From Thiobacillus sp. (GTDB lineage Bacteria; Pseudomonadota; Gammaproteobacteria; Burkholderiales; Thiobacillaceae), in assembly GCA_020216925.1 (NCBI GenBank), contig JAIWOL010000084.1, positions 1-12,179 of the forward strand: a stretch of DNA of 12,179 nt, written 5' to 3'. This document shows, piece after piece, positions 1-6,450 of the stretch (position 1 is its first letter; the number at the start of each line of letters is the position of its first letter). Below the pieces are notes generated by a model. It saw only the letters and a program-made list of their open reading frames with translations, had not been told where the DNA came from and did no database searches. The translations under genes and the position numbers were made by a program.

Positions 1-972
1 CGGCGGCAGGGCCAGGTCGGCGCCGAGCGCCAAGCCCGAGGCCAGACACACCAGCGCATAGGCGGTGAGGTCGCCGGCGCCCAGCCAGAATGCGCCGGCA
101 AAGGTGACTATCGCCAGCGCCATCGACAGCAGCCAGGCGTCGAGCGTGCCGACGCGGCGCGACAGGGCTACCCACAGCGGCAGACCGGCGGCCCCGGCAA
201 GAAAATAAAGCACCAGGAAGAGCCCGCTGTAATCGGGCAGACGCAGTATGTCCTCGATGAAAAAGATGACCAGCGTGGCCGGCAGGGCGCTGGCCACGGC
301 ATTCAGGAGATAGCCGGGCACAAAACGGGCAAAGGCGGGGTTGGCAAAAGGCCGAAGGAATTGCCGCAACCGGGGGGTGCGCGCGCCGGCTGGCATGGCC
401 GGCGTGACAAACAGGGTCAGCGCCCCCATGGCCAGCAGCAGCACGATGAAGATTGCGCCCAGACGCGCCAGTCCTTCGGCCAGGGTGCTGGCGAGCAACG
501 CAGGCAGGGCGGCGGCGAGCACGACACCGATCAGGCCGAAACCTTCGCGCGCGGCGAACAGGCGAGCGCGAAGGTGGCTATCGTCAGTCAGCCGGGCACC
601 CCAAGCCGTGTGCACGACCGTAGCCAGGCTGTAGCCTAGGGTTGTCAACGTCAGCATGACGGTGAGCCAGACGGCGGCAGGCCAGGCGTTTTGCGGTGTA
701 AAAAGCCCCAGCCAGCCCGCCCCGACTAACGGAAGGGAGAGCGCTACCAAGGTGCGGGGATGGGGAAAGCGGTCGAGCAGGGCGCCGATGAGTGGATCCA
801 CCACGGCGTCGAGCAGGCGCAGGGCAAGCAGAATGCTGCCGAGCAGGGCAAGTGGGATGGCATGCGCATAGAACGGTGCCAGATGCACATAGAGCGGCAG
901 GGCCACAAAGGCCAGCGGCAGTCCGAGCGCGCCATAGGCGAGGCTGCGCGGCAGGTCCGGGGAGCGGGTCAT
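1..972 (-). CDS. GPH/MFS_2-family transporter (partial, C-terminus beyond left edge)
   Basis: Read on the minus strand from the ATG at 972-970, the frame stays open to the window edge (324 residues) and encodes a very hydrophobic protein with repeated transmembrane helices. Residues 52-68 read RLLDAVVDPLIGALLDR, the helix-II signature of the glycoside-pentoside-hexuronide (MFS_2, MelB-like) family. Its two aspartates fall at 55 and 59, the positions of the cation-site aspartates of E. coli MelB. Family members are about 400-470 aa, so roughly 100 residues are missing. The start overlaps the stop of the upstream gene as ATGA, indicating translational coupling. It is the last visible gene of the operon starting at 5281. 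MFS_2 proteins occur beside CFA-like/DUF1365 clusters; the substrate is unknown, and a lipid-related role is only an inference from neighbours. Confidence 0.85.
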   Translation of the reverse strand, partial: MTRSPDLPRSLAYGALGLPLAFVALPLYVHLAPFYAHAIPLALLGSILLALRLLDAVVDPLIGALLDRFPHPRTLVALSLPLVGAGWLGLFTPQNAWPAAVWLTVMLTLTTLGYSLATVVHTAWGARLTDDSHLRARLFAAREGFGLIGVVLAAALPALLASTLAEGLARLGAIFIVLLLAMGALTLFVTPAMPAGARTPRLRQFLRPFANPAFARFVPGYLLNAVASALPATLVIFFIEDILRLPDYSGLFLVLYFLAGAAGLPLWVALSRRVGTLDAWLLSMALAIVTFAGAFWLGAGDLTAYALVCLASGLALGADLALPP

Positions 973-1502
973 GACATGCCCAAAAGCTTGCGCCGCAGAT
1001 CCGGGGCACGCGTGCGCGGATCGAGCCAGATGGCAAAGAAGGCATCGGCGAGCGTTTCGTCGTCGATGTGGCCGAGCAGGCGGTTGCCGGCGTAAAAGCG
1101 CACGCCTTGGCCTGGCACGCGCACACCGGTGAGCCTGTCGCCCGCCTTGACGTCCGGAAAAACAGCCCGCAACCGGGCTTCCCAGCGCGCGGCGGTGGCG
1201 TCGTCCAGTGTACGCAGACGGCGGATTTCCTCGATACTGCGACGCGCAATGTCGGTGCCGTCAAAGGCGCGGGCATAGATCAGCTCCAGGGCAAAAGGTG
1301 CGTCGCTGTCCCAACGGCCGCTGGGACTCCAGAGTTTGCCCTCATAAATGGCAAAACCCATGAAGCGCAGTGTGCCTGCGCCGACGGCGGCCGGCTCGAA
1401 AGGCAGCGGCGCCTGTGGACGGGCAAAAGCCGCACCGGCCGCGCACAGCAGCAGTGCCAGCGCCAGCCTACGCGCTGTGTTCCAGCCGGAATTGTGCGAC
1501 AT
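969..1502 (-). CDS. Secreted chalcone-isomerase-like protein
   Basis: A 177-residue protein. The chosen ATG (1502) gives a clear Sec signal peptide: a basic stretch near residues 11-12, then a hydrophobic ALALLLCAAGAAFA core and cleavage site, which places the mature protein in the periplasm. The mature part resembles bacterial chalcone-isomerase-like proteins (Pfam Chalcone_3), with an early strand motif around RFMGFAIYEGKLW, a later SIEEIRRL helix and the segment GVRFYAGNRLLGHI. Bacterial members generally lack proven chalcone isomerase activity; the fold also binds fatty acids in plant relatives, which fits the lipid-modification neighbours, but the function here is inference. The start lies 35 bp inside the end of the CFA-like gene with only a weak ribosome-binding site, implying coupled translation. 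Its stop overlaps the next gene by 4 bp. Upstream in-frame starts would destroy the signal peptide. Confidence 0.8.
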   Translation of the reverse strand: MSHNSGWNTARRLALALLLCAAGAAFARPQAPLPFEPAAVGAGTLRFMGFAIYEGKLWSPSGRWDSDAPFALELIYARAFDGTDIARRSIEEIRRLRTLDDATAARWEARLRAVFPDVKAGDRLTGVRVPGQGVRFYAGNRLLGHIDDETLADAFFAIWLDPRTRAPDLRRKLLGMS

Positions 1503-2682
1503 CGATGGATCCGGCTGTGAAGCCGGCCTCGCAGTAAGCCAGGTAGAAACGCCAGATGCGGATGAAGCGCTCGTCGAATCCAAGGCGGCGGACCGCGTCG
1601 ATCTGTTCGAGGAAAGCCTGATGCCAGCGGCGCAGGGTTTCGGCGTAGTCCCGGCCGAATTTTTCTTCTGCGGTAACGGTCAGCCCTGCGGCGGCAGCGG
1701 CTTCGATGAAGCGGCGCGACGAGGGCAGCATGCCGCCGGGGAAGATATATTGCTGGATGAAATCGCTGCCGCTGCGGTAACGCTCGAACAGCGCATCGTC
1801 GATGAGGATGGTCTGAACCACCGCCCGGCCGCCGGGCCTGAGCGCCTTTTTCAGGGTGGCAAAGTAGACCGGCCAGTAGGCTTCGCCCACGGCTTCGAAC
1901 ATTTCGATCGAAACGATACCGTCGTACTGGCGTTCTTCCTCGCGGTAATCCTGGTAGGCAAAGCTGCATCGGTCAGCCAGTCCGGCCTGCCGGATGCGCG
2001 CGCGTGCGTAATCGAGCTGCTCGCGCGACAGGGTGATGCCGCGCACCGAGTGGGCAGAGGTGCGTGCCGCATGCTCGGCGAAACCGCCCCATCCGCAGCC
2101 GATTTCCAGCAGCGATTGCGCGGCCGGCAGCGCGAGCAGGTCGAGAACCCGCTCGTATTTCCGGGTTTGCGCCGCCTGGAGCGAGAGGGTGAGCTCGCCG
2201 TCGAAGCGGGCGCTGGAATAAGTCATCGATTCATCCAGCCAGAGCGAGTAGAAAGCATTGCCCAGGTCGTAGTGTGTGGCGATGTTGCGCTTCGAGCCGG
2301 ACAGGGTATTGGCATTGAGAAGATGCCGCAGCCGACTGTAGAGCCGCCCCCACCAGCGACCGTAGATGGCCTTGTCGATGGCGGTGCGGTTGCTGGCCAG
2401 CAGGGTAAGCAGGCCGGTGAGATCGGGGGTGTCCCAGGCTCCGTGGATATAGCCTTCCGCAAAACCGATGTCGCCGCGGGAGAGGATGTCGCGAAACGCA
2501 CTCCAGCGCTCGAAACGCAGATGCCCCAGCGGCACCCCGTGGCCTGCCTGGACACGCAGGCCGTCCGGCAACTGCACCTCCAGGCTGCCCTGCTCGATTT
2601 CTTGCAGCAGTGCGAGGATACGACGCGCATGCCAGGGGGTTTTGTTGCGTTGCAGGACAAGAGCGAGACTCGAACTGTTCAT
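1468..2682 (-). CDS. CFA-synthase-like SAM-dependent lipid methyltransferase
   Basis: A 404-residue protein of the cyclopropane-fatty-acyl-phospholipid synthase family, which transfers a methylene or methyl from SAM to unsaturated chains of membrane phospholipids. Visible landmarks are THYDLGN (136-142), SAM motif I LLEIGCGWGG (191-200), MFEAVG (261-266), QYIFPGGMLPS (311-321) and FGRDYAETL (342-350). Aligned by eye to E. coli Cfa, two bicarbonate-site residues differ: Cys139 is Ser157 and His266 is Gln290, while Glu239 (Glu263), Tyr317 (Tyr346) and the conserved Cys354 (Cys384) are kept. This suggests a specialised paralogue, perhaps one that methylates rather than cyclopropanates, like the UfaM methylase of furan fatty acid synthesis. 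ATG at 2682 overlaps the DUF1365 stop as ATGA. The 3' end overlaps the next gene by 35 bp. Confidence 0.9.
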   Translation of the reverse strand: MNSSSLALVLQRNKTPWHARRILALLQEIEQGSLEVQLPDGLRVQAGHGVPLGHLRFERWSAFRDILSRGDIGFAEGYIHGAWDTPDLTGLLTLLASNRTAIDKAIYGRWWGRLYSRLRHLLNANTLSGSKRNIATHYDLGNAFYSLWLDESMTYSSARFDGELTLSLQAAQTRKYERVLDLLALPAAQSLLEIGCGWGGFAEHAARTSAHSVRGITLSREQLDYARARIRQAGLADRCSFAYQDYREEERQYDGIVSIEMFEAVGEAYWPVYFATLKKALRPGGRAVVQTILIDDALFERYRSGSDFIQQYIFPGGMLPSSRRFIEAAAAAGLTVTAEEKFGRDYAETLRRWHQAFLEQIDAVRRLGFDERFIRIWRFYLAYCEAGFTAGSIDVAQFRLEHSA

Positions 2683-3446
2683 TCAGTTACCTCGTTGAGT
2701 GGGGGACGGGGTTTGCGAAAAAAGGGGACACGCCGCATCCAAAGGCGAGCTGCCTGCCAGTGGATGCGGACGATGACGCTCCAGGTCATGAGCGGATAAG
2801 CAAAAAAAGCGCGCAGACAGGCACGGCCGGTGAGCGGTTGCAGTCGGCCCCACCAGACCGTGGCGAGCGCGGCGCCTGTGCCGTCGTCGTAATCGACGCA
2901 GGCCCGGAAACGACCTGGCTCGACCTCGAAGCGGAAGTCGTAGCGCCCTCGCACCGGGAAGAAAGGCGAGACATGGAAGACCTTTTCGGCGGACAGGGGC
3001 GCATCCATGCCCGGCGTGCGCAACAGATAGACATGCCGTTCGCCGAAGGTGTTGTTCACCTCGGCGAGGATCGCCACCAGTGTTCCGTCTGCGGCGTGGC
3101 AATGCCAGAAACTCACGGGCTTGAAGACATAACCGAGCACGCGCGGATAGGTGGTCAGCCAGATCGGGCCATCGGCCACAATGCCGTGTTGTGCCAGGAG
3201 GCCGCGCGACCAGGCTAGCGCATCGCCGCCCTCGCCATGATCCTGCTCATGAAAGCTTAGAAGATTGATATGGTTATACGAAAATCCGAAAGTTTTTTCT
3301 GAACTTTGTGCGTGCACAGGCACGCGCAAGAAATAGGTCGGGTAATCGAAGCGATGCCGCACGGGGTGCAGGCGTGTGTGCATCAGCCGCCCAAATCCGA
3401 TCTGGATGCGATCCTGCATGGCTGCGGACAGGCGATCAGGCGGCAT
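2679..3446 (-). CDS. DUF1365 family protein
   Basis: A 255-residue protein recognisable as DUF1365 (Pfam PF07103): an early GRLMHTRLHPVRHRFDYPTYFLRV segment in which His and Arg are clustered, then YNHINLLSF, TYPRVLGYVFKPVSFWHCH, an AEVNNTFGERH block and FHVSPFFPVRGRYDFRF. The biochemical role is not established. The family almost always neighbours the FAD oxidoreductase and the CFA-like methylase, as here, and is linked genetically to singlet-oxygen-responsive lipid modification. I chose the ATG at 3446 because a GGAGG lies 9 nt upstream on the minus strand. The next ATG (3419) has no such site, and longer frames run into the FAD gene. The start overlaps the FAD gene's end by 11 bp, and the stop overlaps the CFA-like start by 4 bp. 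Confidence 0.9.
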   Translation of the reverse strand: MPPDRLSAAMQDRIQIGFGRLMHTRLHPVRHRFDYPTYFLRVPVHAQSSEKTFGFSYNHINLLSFHEQDHGEGGDALAWSRGLLAQHGIVADGPIWLTTYPRVLGYVFKPVSFWHCHAADGTLVAILAEVNNTFGERHVYLLRTPGMDAPLSAEKVFHVSPFFPVRGRYDFRFEVEPGRFRACVDYDDGTGAALATVWWGRLQPLTGRACLRAFFAYPLMTWSVIVRIHWQAARLWMRRVPFFRKPRPPLNEVTE

Positions 3447-4704
3447 CGGCAAGCGCCTCCCAGGGGGCGGCAACGTTGAGGCCGCGGGCAACGCGCATTG
3501 CGGAGGCCAGGCCGTCTTCGTGGAAGCCATAGCCCATCCAGGCCCCGGCAAGCCAGATGCCGTCGCGGCCATTGCAGGTGGCGAGCTGGCGCTGGATCGA
3601 GGGGGCATCGCGCCCGAACACCGGGTGGCTGTAGTGGAATTCGCGGTGGATGGTCGCCGGATCGATGGTGCTCACCGGATTGAGCGACACGATCACCGGC
3701 GTGCGGGTTGGCAGCGGTTGCAGGCGGTTGAGGAGATAGTGCACCGCTACCGGCCGGTCATCCAGCGCCCCGTTGCCGGACTGATAGTTCCAGGCCGACC
3801 AGAGTCCTGCGCGTTGTGGCAGCACGCGGGCGTCGGTGTGGAGCACGGCGTGATTGGCCTGGTAGGGAATCTGGCCCAGCAGCCGGGCCCGCTGCGGATC
3901 GATGTGTTCGAGCAGCCCCCGTGCCTGGTCGCTGTGGCAGGCCAGCACCACCTGGTCGTAGACACCGGACAGGGTGCCGCTCACGATTTCCAGGGAATGG
4001 CCGCGCCGTCGCAACGATTCGACCGGGCTATCCAGGCGGATTTCCGGCAGGCTGGCGGCCAGGCGTTTGACGTATTCACGCCCCCCGCCCTTCACCGTGC
4101 GCCATTGCGGCCGGTTGAAAATCTGCAACAGGCCATGGTTGCGGCAGAAAGCCACGAAGGAGCCCAGGGGGAATTCGAGCATTTTGGCGGCAGGACAGGA
4201 CCAGATCGCCGCTGCCATAGGCAGCAGATACCATTCGACGAAGGATGCGCCGTAGCCACCGCTCTTGAGGTAATCGCCAAGCGCCATCTCGCCAGCCAGG
4301 GCCGCATCCTGCGGCGCTTCGCGGTTAAAGCGCAGGATGTCCACCAGCATGCGCCAGAAGGCCGGCCGGGTGAGATTCGTCCATTGCCCGAAAACGGTGG
4401 CAAGCGAACTGCCTGCCCATTCCAGGGCGGGTTCGTCCAGCCGCACGCTGAACGACATGTCGCTGGCCACGGTTTCCACCCCCAGTTGCTGGAACAATCG
4501 GGTCAGCTCGGGGTAGGTGCGATGGTTGAACACCAGAAAACCCGTATCCACAGGGAAAGACTGACCATCCAGAGTGATGTCGACCGTGTGGGTATGTCCG
4601 CCCAGGCGGCTGTCGGATTCGAACAGCGTTACCTGATGCTGGTGATTGAGGAGCCAGGCGGCCGAGAGGCCCGCTATGCCCGATCCGACGACGGCGACGC
4701 GCAT
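3436..4704 (-). CDS. FAD-dependent amine-oxidase-like oxidoreductase
   Basis: A 422-residue flavoprotein beginning with MRVAVVGSGIAGLSAAWLL, a Rossmann dinucleotide-binding motif GxGxxGxxxA. The acidic residue that follows (FESDSRLGGHTHT, about 29-41) is expected to bind the adenosine ribose of FAD. The C-terminal GMGYGFHEDGLASAM-type segment (present as WMGYGFHEDGLASAMRVARGL) is the second flavin-contact region of the amine oxidase/phytoene desaturase superfamily. Related proteins sit beside DUF1365 and CFA-like genes in many bacteria. A role in desaturating or otherwise oxidising a methylated acyl chain is plausible but inferred. The ATG at 4704 is 1 nt after the stop of the glutathione peroxidase gene (TGAGATG), so translation is probably coupled. 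The frame can be extended upstream to 4839, but the Rossmann motif fixes the real N-terminus at 4704. Confidence 0.9.
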   Translation of the reverse strand: MRVAVVGSGIAGLSAAWLLNHQHQVTLFESDSRLGGHTHTVDITLDGQSFPVDTGFLVFNHRTYPELTRLFQQLGVETVASDMSFSVRLDEPALEWAGSSLATVFGQWTNLTRPAFWRMLVDILRFNREAPQDAALAGEMALGDYLKSGGYGASFVEWYLLPMAAAIWSCPAAKMLEFPLGSFVAFCRNHGLLQIFNRPQWRTVKGGGREYVKRLAASLPEIRLDSPVESLRRRGHSLEIVSGTLSGVYDQVVLACHSDQARGLLEHIDPQRARLLGQIPYQANHAVLHTDARVLPQRAGLWSAWNYQSGNGALDDRPVAVHYLLNRLQPLPTRTPVIVSLNPVSTIDPATIHREFHYSHPVFGRDAPSIQRQLATCNGRDGIWLAGAWMGYGFHEDGLASAMRVARGLNVAAPWEALADAA

Positions 4705-4705
4705 C

Positions 4706-5281
4706 TCAGCGCCCTGCCTGGGTGAGTTTGTGATTGCCGGAACGGGCTTTGAGCAGGCTTTCGATAGCCTGCACCATCTCGCGCGATTCTGGATCAACCG
4801 CGCTCGGGAAAGACTGCGAGCGTGTACCGCTGCGGTCAATCAGGTACTTGTGGAAATTCCAGGCGGGCCGAACGCCGGTGGCGCGGGCCAATGCTTCGTA
4901 CAGGGGATTGGCGTTGGACGCGCTTACGCCCACCTTGGAAAACAAGGGGAAGCTGACTTCGTAATTGGTTTCGCAGAAATCCTTGATGCTGGCGTTGCTG
5001 CCGGGCTCCTGGCCGCCAAAATCATTGGAGGGAAAACCCAGCACCACCAAACCCTGTTTGCCATATTTGTCGTGGAGCGCCTGCAATCCCTTGTACTGGG
5101 AGGTGTAACCGCAATTGCTGGCAGTGTTGACCACAAGCACAACCTTGCCATGGTAAGCGCACAGGGTTTGCGGTTGCCCGTCGATGTCCTTCAGGGTGTG
5201 GTTGAGCAGAGGAGGGCAGGCAGGCGCGGCGTGAGCCAAGCCAAGCATGAAGAATCCGATCAGAGCGGCGAGTGTTTTCAT
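4706..5281 (-). CDS. Periplasmic glutathione peroxidase (thioredoxin-fold, Cys type)
   Basis: A 191-residue protein with a signal peptide (about 1-18, MKTLAALIGFFMLGLAHA) and a full glutathione peroxidase domain. The catalytic triad is visible: Cys57 in NTASNCGYTSQY, Gln91 in GFPSNDFGGQEPGS and Trp141 in AWNFHKYLI. A further Cys103 (SIKDFCETN) is at the position of the resolving cysteine of thioredoxin-dependent GPx enzymes. It should reduce lipid or organic hydroperoxides in the periplasm. It is the first gene of the operon, directly behind the divergent promoter region and opposite the cobalamin-type regulator. That fits defence against photo-oxidative lipid peroxidation alongside the downstream lipid-modifying genes. 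I chose the ATG at 5281 because it gives the signal peptide. The 14-residue upstream extension has no support. Cytoplasmic GPx/BtuE is less likely given the leader. Confidence 0.9.
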   Translation of the reverse strand: MKTLAALIGFFMLGLAHAAPACPPLLNHTLKDIDGQPQTLCAYHGKVVLVVNTASNCGYTSQYKGLQALHDKYGKQGLVVLGFPSNDFGGQEPGSNASIKDFCETNYEVSFPLFSKVGVSASNANPLYEALARATGVRPAWNFHKYLIDRSGTRSQSFPSAVDPESREMVQAIESLLKARSGNHKLTQAGR

Positions 5282-5356
5282 GTTTTCTCGTGGGGCAGCG
5301 TGTTGAACAAGCGTCTGGGCCATGCAGCATCGACACAGATCTCGACAAAGAGTTTA

Positions 5357-5371
5357 TTTGTCTTGGTCAAA
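5357..5371 (+). promoter_or_regulatory. Candidate operator box 1 (imperfect copy of box 2)
   Basis: TTTGTCTTGGTCAAA matches the reverse complement of box 2 (5421-5435) at 14 of 15 positions. It overlaps the -35 hexamer of the proposed merR-side promoter (5363-5368). Box-to-box spacing is 64 bp, about six helical turns, so a dimeric or tetrameric regulator could bind both on one face. Assignment to the adjacent MerR-family protein is inference. Confidence 0.5.
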
Positions 5372-5391
5372 TATATGGCATGTGCTTAAAT
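5363..5391 (+). promoter_or_regulatory. Candidate sigma70-like promoter for the MerR-type regulator
   Basis: A -35 element TTGGTC (5363-5368), 17-bp spacer and -10 element TTAAAT (5386-5391) precede the regulator start by about 48 bp. Operator box 1 covers the -35, which would allow repression by occlusion. The hexamers are imperfect, so this is a moderate call. Confidence 0.4.
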
Positions 5392-5417
5392 CTAGGCGGA
5401 TACTTCAAGCAAGTCAA
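5389..5417 (-). promoter_or_regulatory. Candidate sigma70-like promoter for the GPx-FAD-DUF1365-CFA operon
   Basis: On the minus strand a -35 element TTGACT (5417-5412) is followed by a 17-bp spacer and a -10 element TAGATT (5394-5389). It faces the proposed regulator promoter and the two -10 elements overlap, so the two transcription units would be mutually exclusive or co-regulated. Operator box 2 lies just upstream of this -35 and box 1 about 18 bp downstream of the -10, near or just past the expected start of transcription. Confidence 0.45.
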
Positions 5418-5420
5418 TAC

Positions 5421-5435
5421 TTTGTCCAAGACAAA
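5421..5435 (+). promoter_or_regulatory. Candidate operator box 2 (perfect 6-3-6 inverted repeat)
   Basis: TTTGTC-CAA-GACAAA is a perfect inverted repeat with a 3-bp centre. It ends 3 bp before the ATG of the regulator gene and lies immediately upstream of the operon's proposed -35. This position suits both autoregulation and control of the divergent operon. The binding protein is not shown by sequence; the adjacent MerR-type protein is the obvious candidate. Confidence 0.55.
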
Positions 5436-5438
5436 AAT

Positions 5439-6386
5439 ATGAACACCGACCCCGTCGCCTTGCCCATCGCCTCGGTTGAACGCGAAACCGGCCTGTCAAA
5501 AGACACCCTGCGCGTCTGGGAGCGCCGTTACGGTTTTCCCGTGCCGGCGCGCGACGCGAAAGGCGAGCGTCTCTATCCTCTGGGGCAGGTGCGCAGGCTG
5601 GTTCAGATCAAGCGGCTGATAGATCGTGGTCATCGCCCAGGAAAGCTGCTCACCCTGGACGAAGGCGCGCTTGCGGCCCTCGATGCGCCGCTGGATGCAG
5701 AACGGCCTGAAATCTCTACGCGGCATCTCGACAGGTGGATGCACCTAGTCAAGACGCACGACCACGAAGCGATGCAGGCCCTGTTCCGGCGCGATCTGTT
5801 TCGATGCGGCATGAGCCGTTTTGTCCAGGACATCGCTGCGCCGCTGATCGCCCGTGTCGGGGACGCATGGGCGCGCAACCAGATCGGGGTGTTCGAAGAG
5901 CATCTGTTCTCCCAGCATCTGGAAAAACTGTTCCGCAGCGCCTTGTCCGGTCTGGCGTTGAACGATGGCCGACCGCGCGTCCTGCTCACCACGCTGTCCG
6001 GCGAAGAACATACACTCGGCCTGTTGATGGTTGAGGCGCTGCTCACGGTAGAAGACGCCTACCCGGTGCTACTCGGGCCGCAAACGCCAGTGAGCGAGAT
6101 CGTGCGGGCGGCGCTGGCCAAAGAAATCGACGCGGTGTGCCTGTCCTTCAGTTCGGCCTACCCGGTCAGTCTGGCCACGCAGGGTGTTATAGAACTGCGG
6201 CGGAGTTTGCCGGCGGATATCTGCATCTGGGCGGGCGGCTACGGCGTAAAAAGTTTGCGCAAACCGCCCGGGGGCGTGTGTCTGATTCCCGAATTTGCTG
6301 ATCTTTTCGCCTGCCTGGGCGCCTGGCGTCAGACCCGGCAGACAGATCCGTTACCGAGGCAGGGTAAACACACTGAAGACAATTGA
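5439..6386 (+). CDS. MerR-family regulator with CarH/LitR-like cobalamin-binding domain
   Basis: A 315-residue protein. Residues 10-46 are the MerR helix-turn-helix and wing (IASVERETGLSKDTLRVWERRYGFP). Residues about 95-170 match the four-helix cap, with W144, V151, E154 and H155 spaced exactly like Trp131, Val138, Glu141 and His142 of Thermus CarH. Residues 180-295 are a B12-binding Rossmann domain with ExHxxG as E189-E-H191-T-L-G194, the lower axial histidine. The residue after the Trp is Ala145, whereas CarH has His132, the ligand that forms the light-state adduct. The protein may thus sense B12, or light, differently. It is divergent from the lipid/oxidative-stress operon and probably represses it. 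The longer frame from 5322 is rejected because it runs through the promoter region. An ATG at 5439 directly follows operator box 2. Confidence 0.88.
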   Translation: MNTDPVALPIASVERETGLSKDTLRVWERRYGFPVPARDAKGERLYPLGQVRRLVQIKRLIDRGHRPGKLLTLDEGALAALDAPLDAERPEISTRHLDRWMHLVKTHDHEAMQALFRRDLFRCGMSRFVQDIAAPLIARVGDAWARNQIGVFEEHLFSQHLEKLFRSALSGLALNDGRPRVLLTTLSGEEHTLGLLMVEALLTVEDAYPVLLGPQTPVSEIVRAALAKEIDAVCLSFSSAYPVSLATQGVIELRRSLPADICIWAGGYGVKSLRKPPGGVCLIPEFADLFACLGAWRQTRQTDPLPRQGKHTEDN

Positions 6387-6450
6387 CACTAGAATGCCGG
6401 GCAATGTCCACTCAATCCGGAACGGGGCGCTACCCTGCGCCTGACTCTCC

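Noticed and set aside
1348..2799. 483-codon plus-strand open frame
   Set aside because: It lies antisense to the chalcone-isomerase-like, CFA-like and DUF1365 genes, all recognised by motifs. It is a product of high GC third positions and shows no family motif of its own.
3376..4725. 449-codon plus-strand open frame
   Set aside because: Antisense shadow of the FAD oxidoreductase, whose Rossmann motif is clear on the minus strand; the plus-strand product is His/Gly/Gln-rich without recognisable domains.
5322..5438. N-terminal extension of the MerR-type regulator
   Set aside because: It covers the divergent promoters and operator boxes, and the MerR helix-turn-helix starts normally after the ATG at 5439.
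6383..6388. TTGACA as a -35 element for the ferritin-like gene
   Set aside because: No acceptable -10 hexamer is found 16-18 bp downstream, and the hexamer overlaps the stop codon of the regulator gene.
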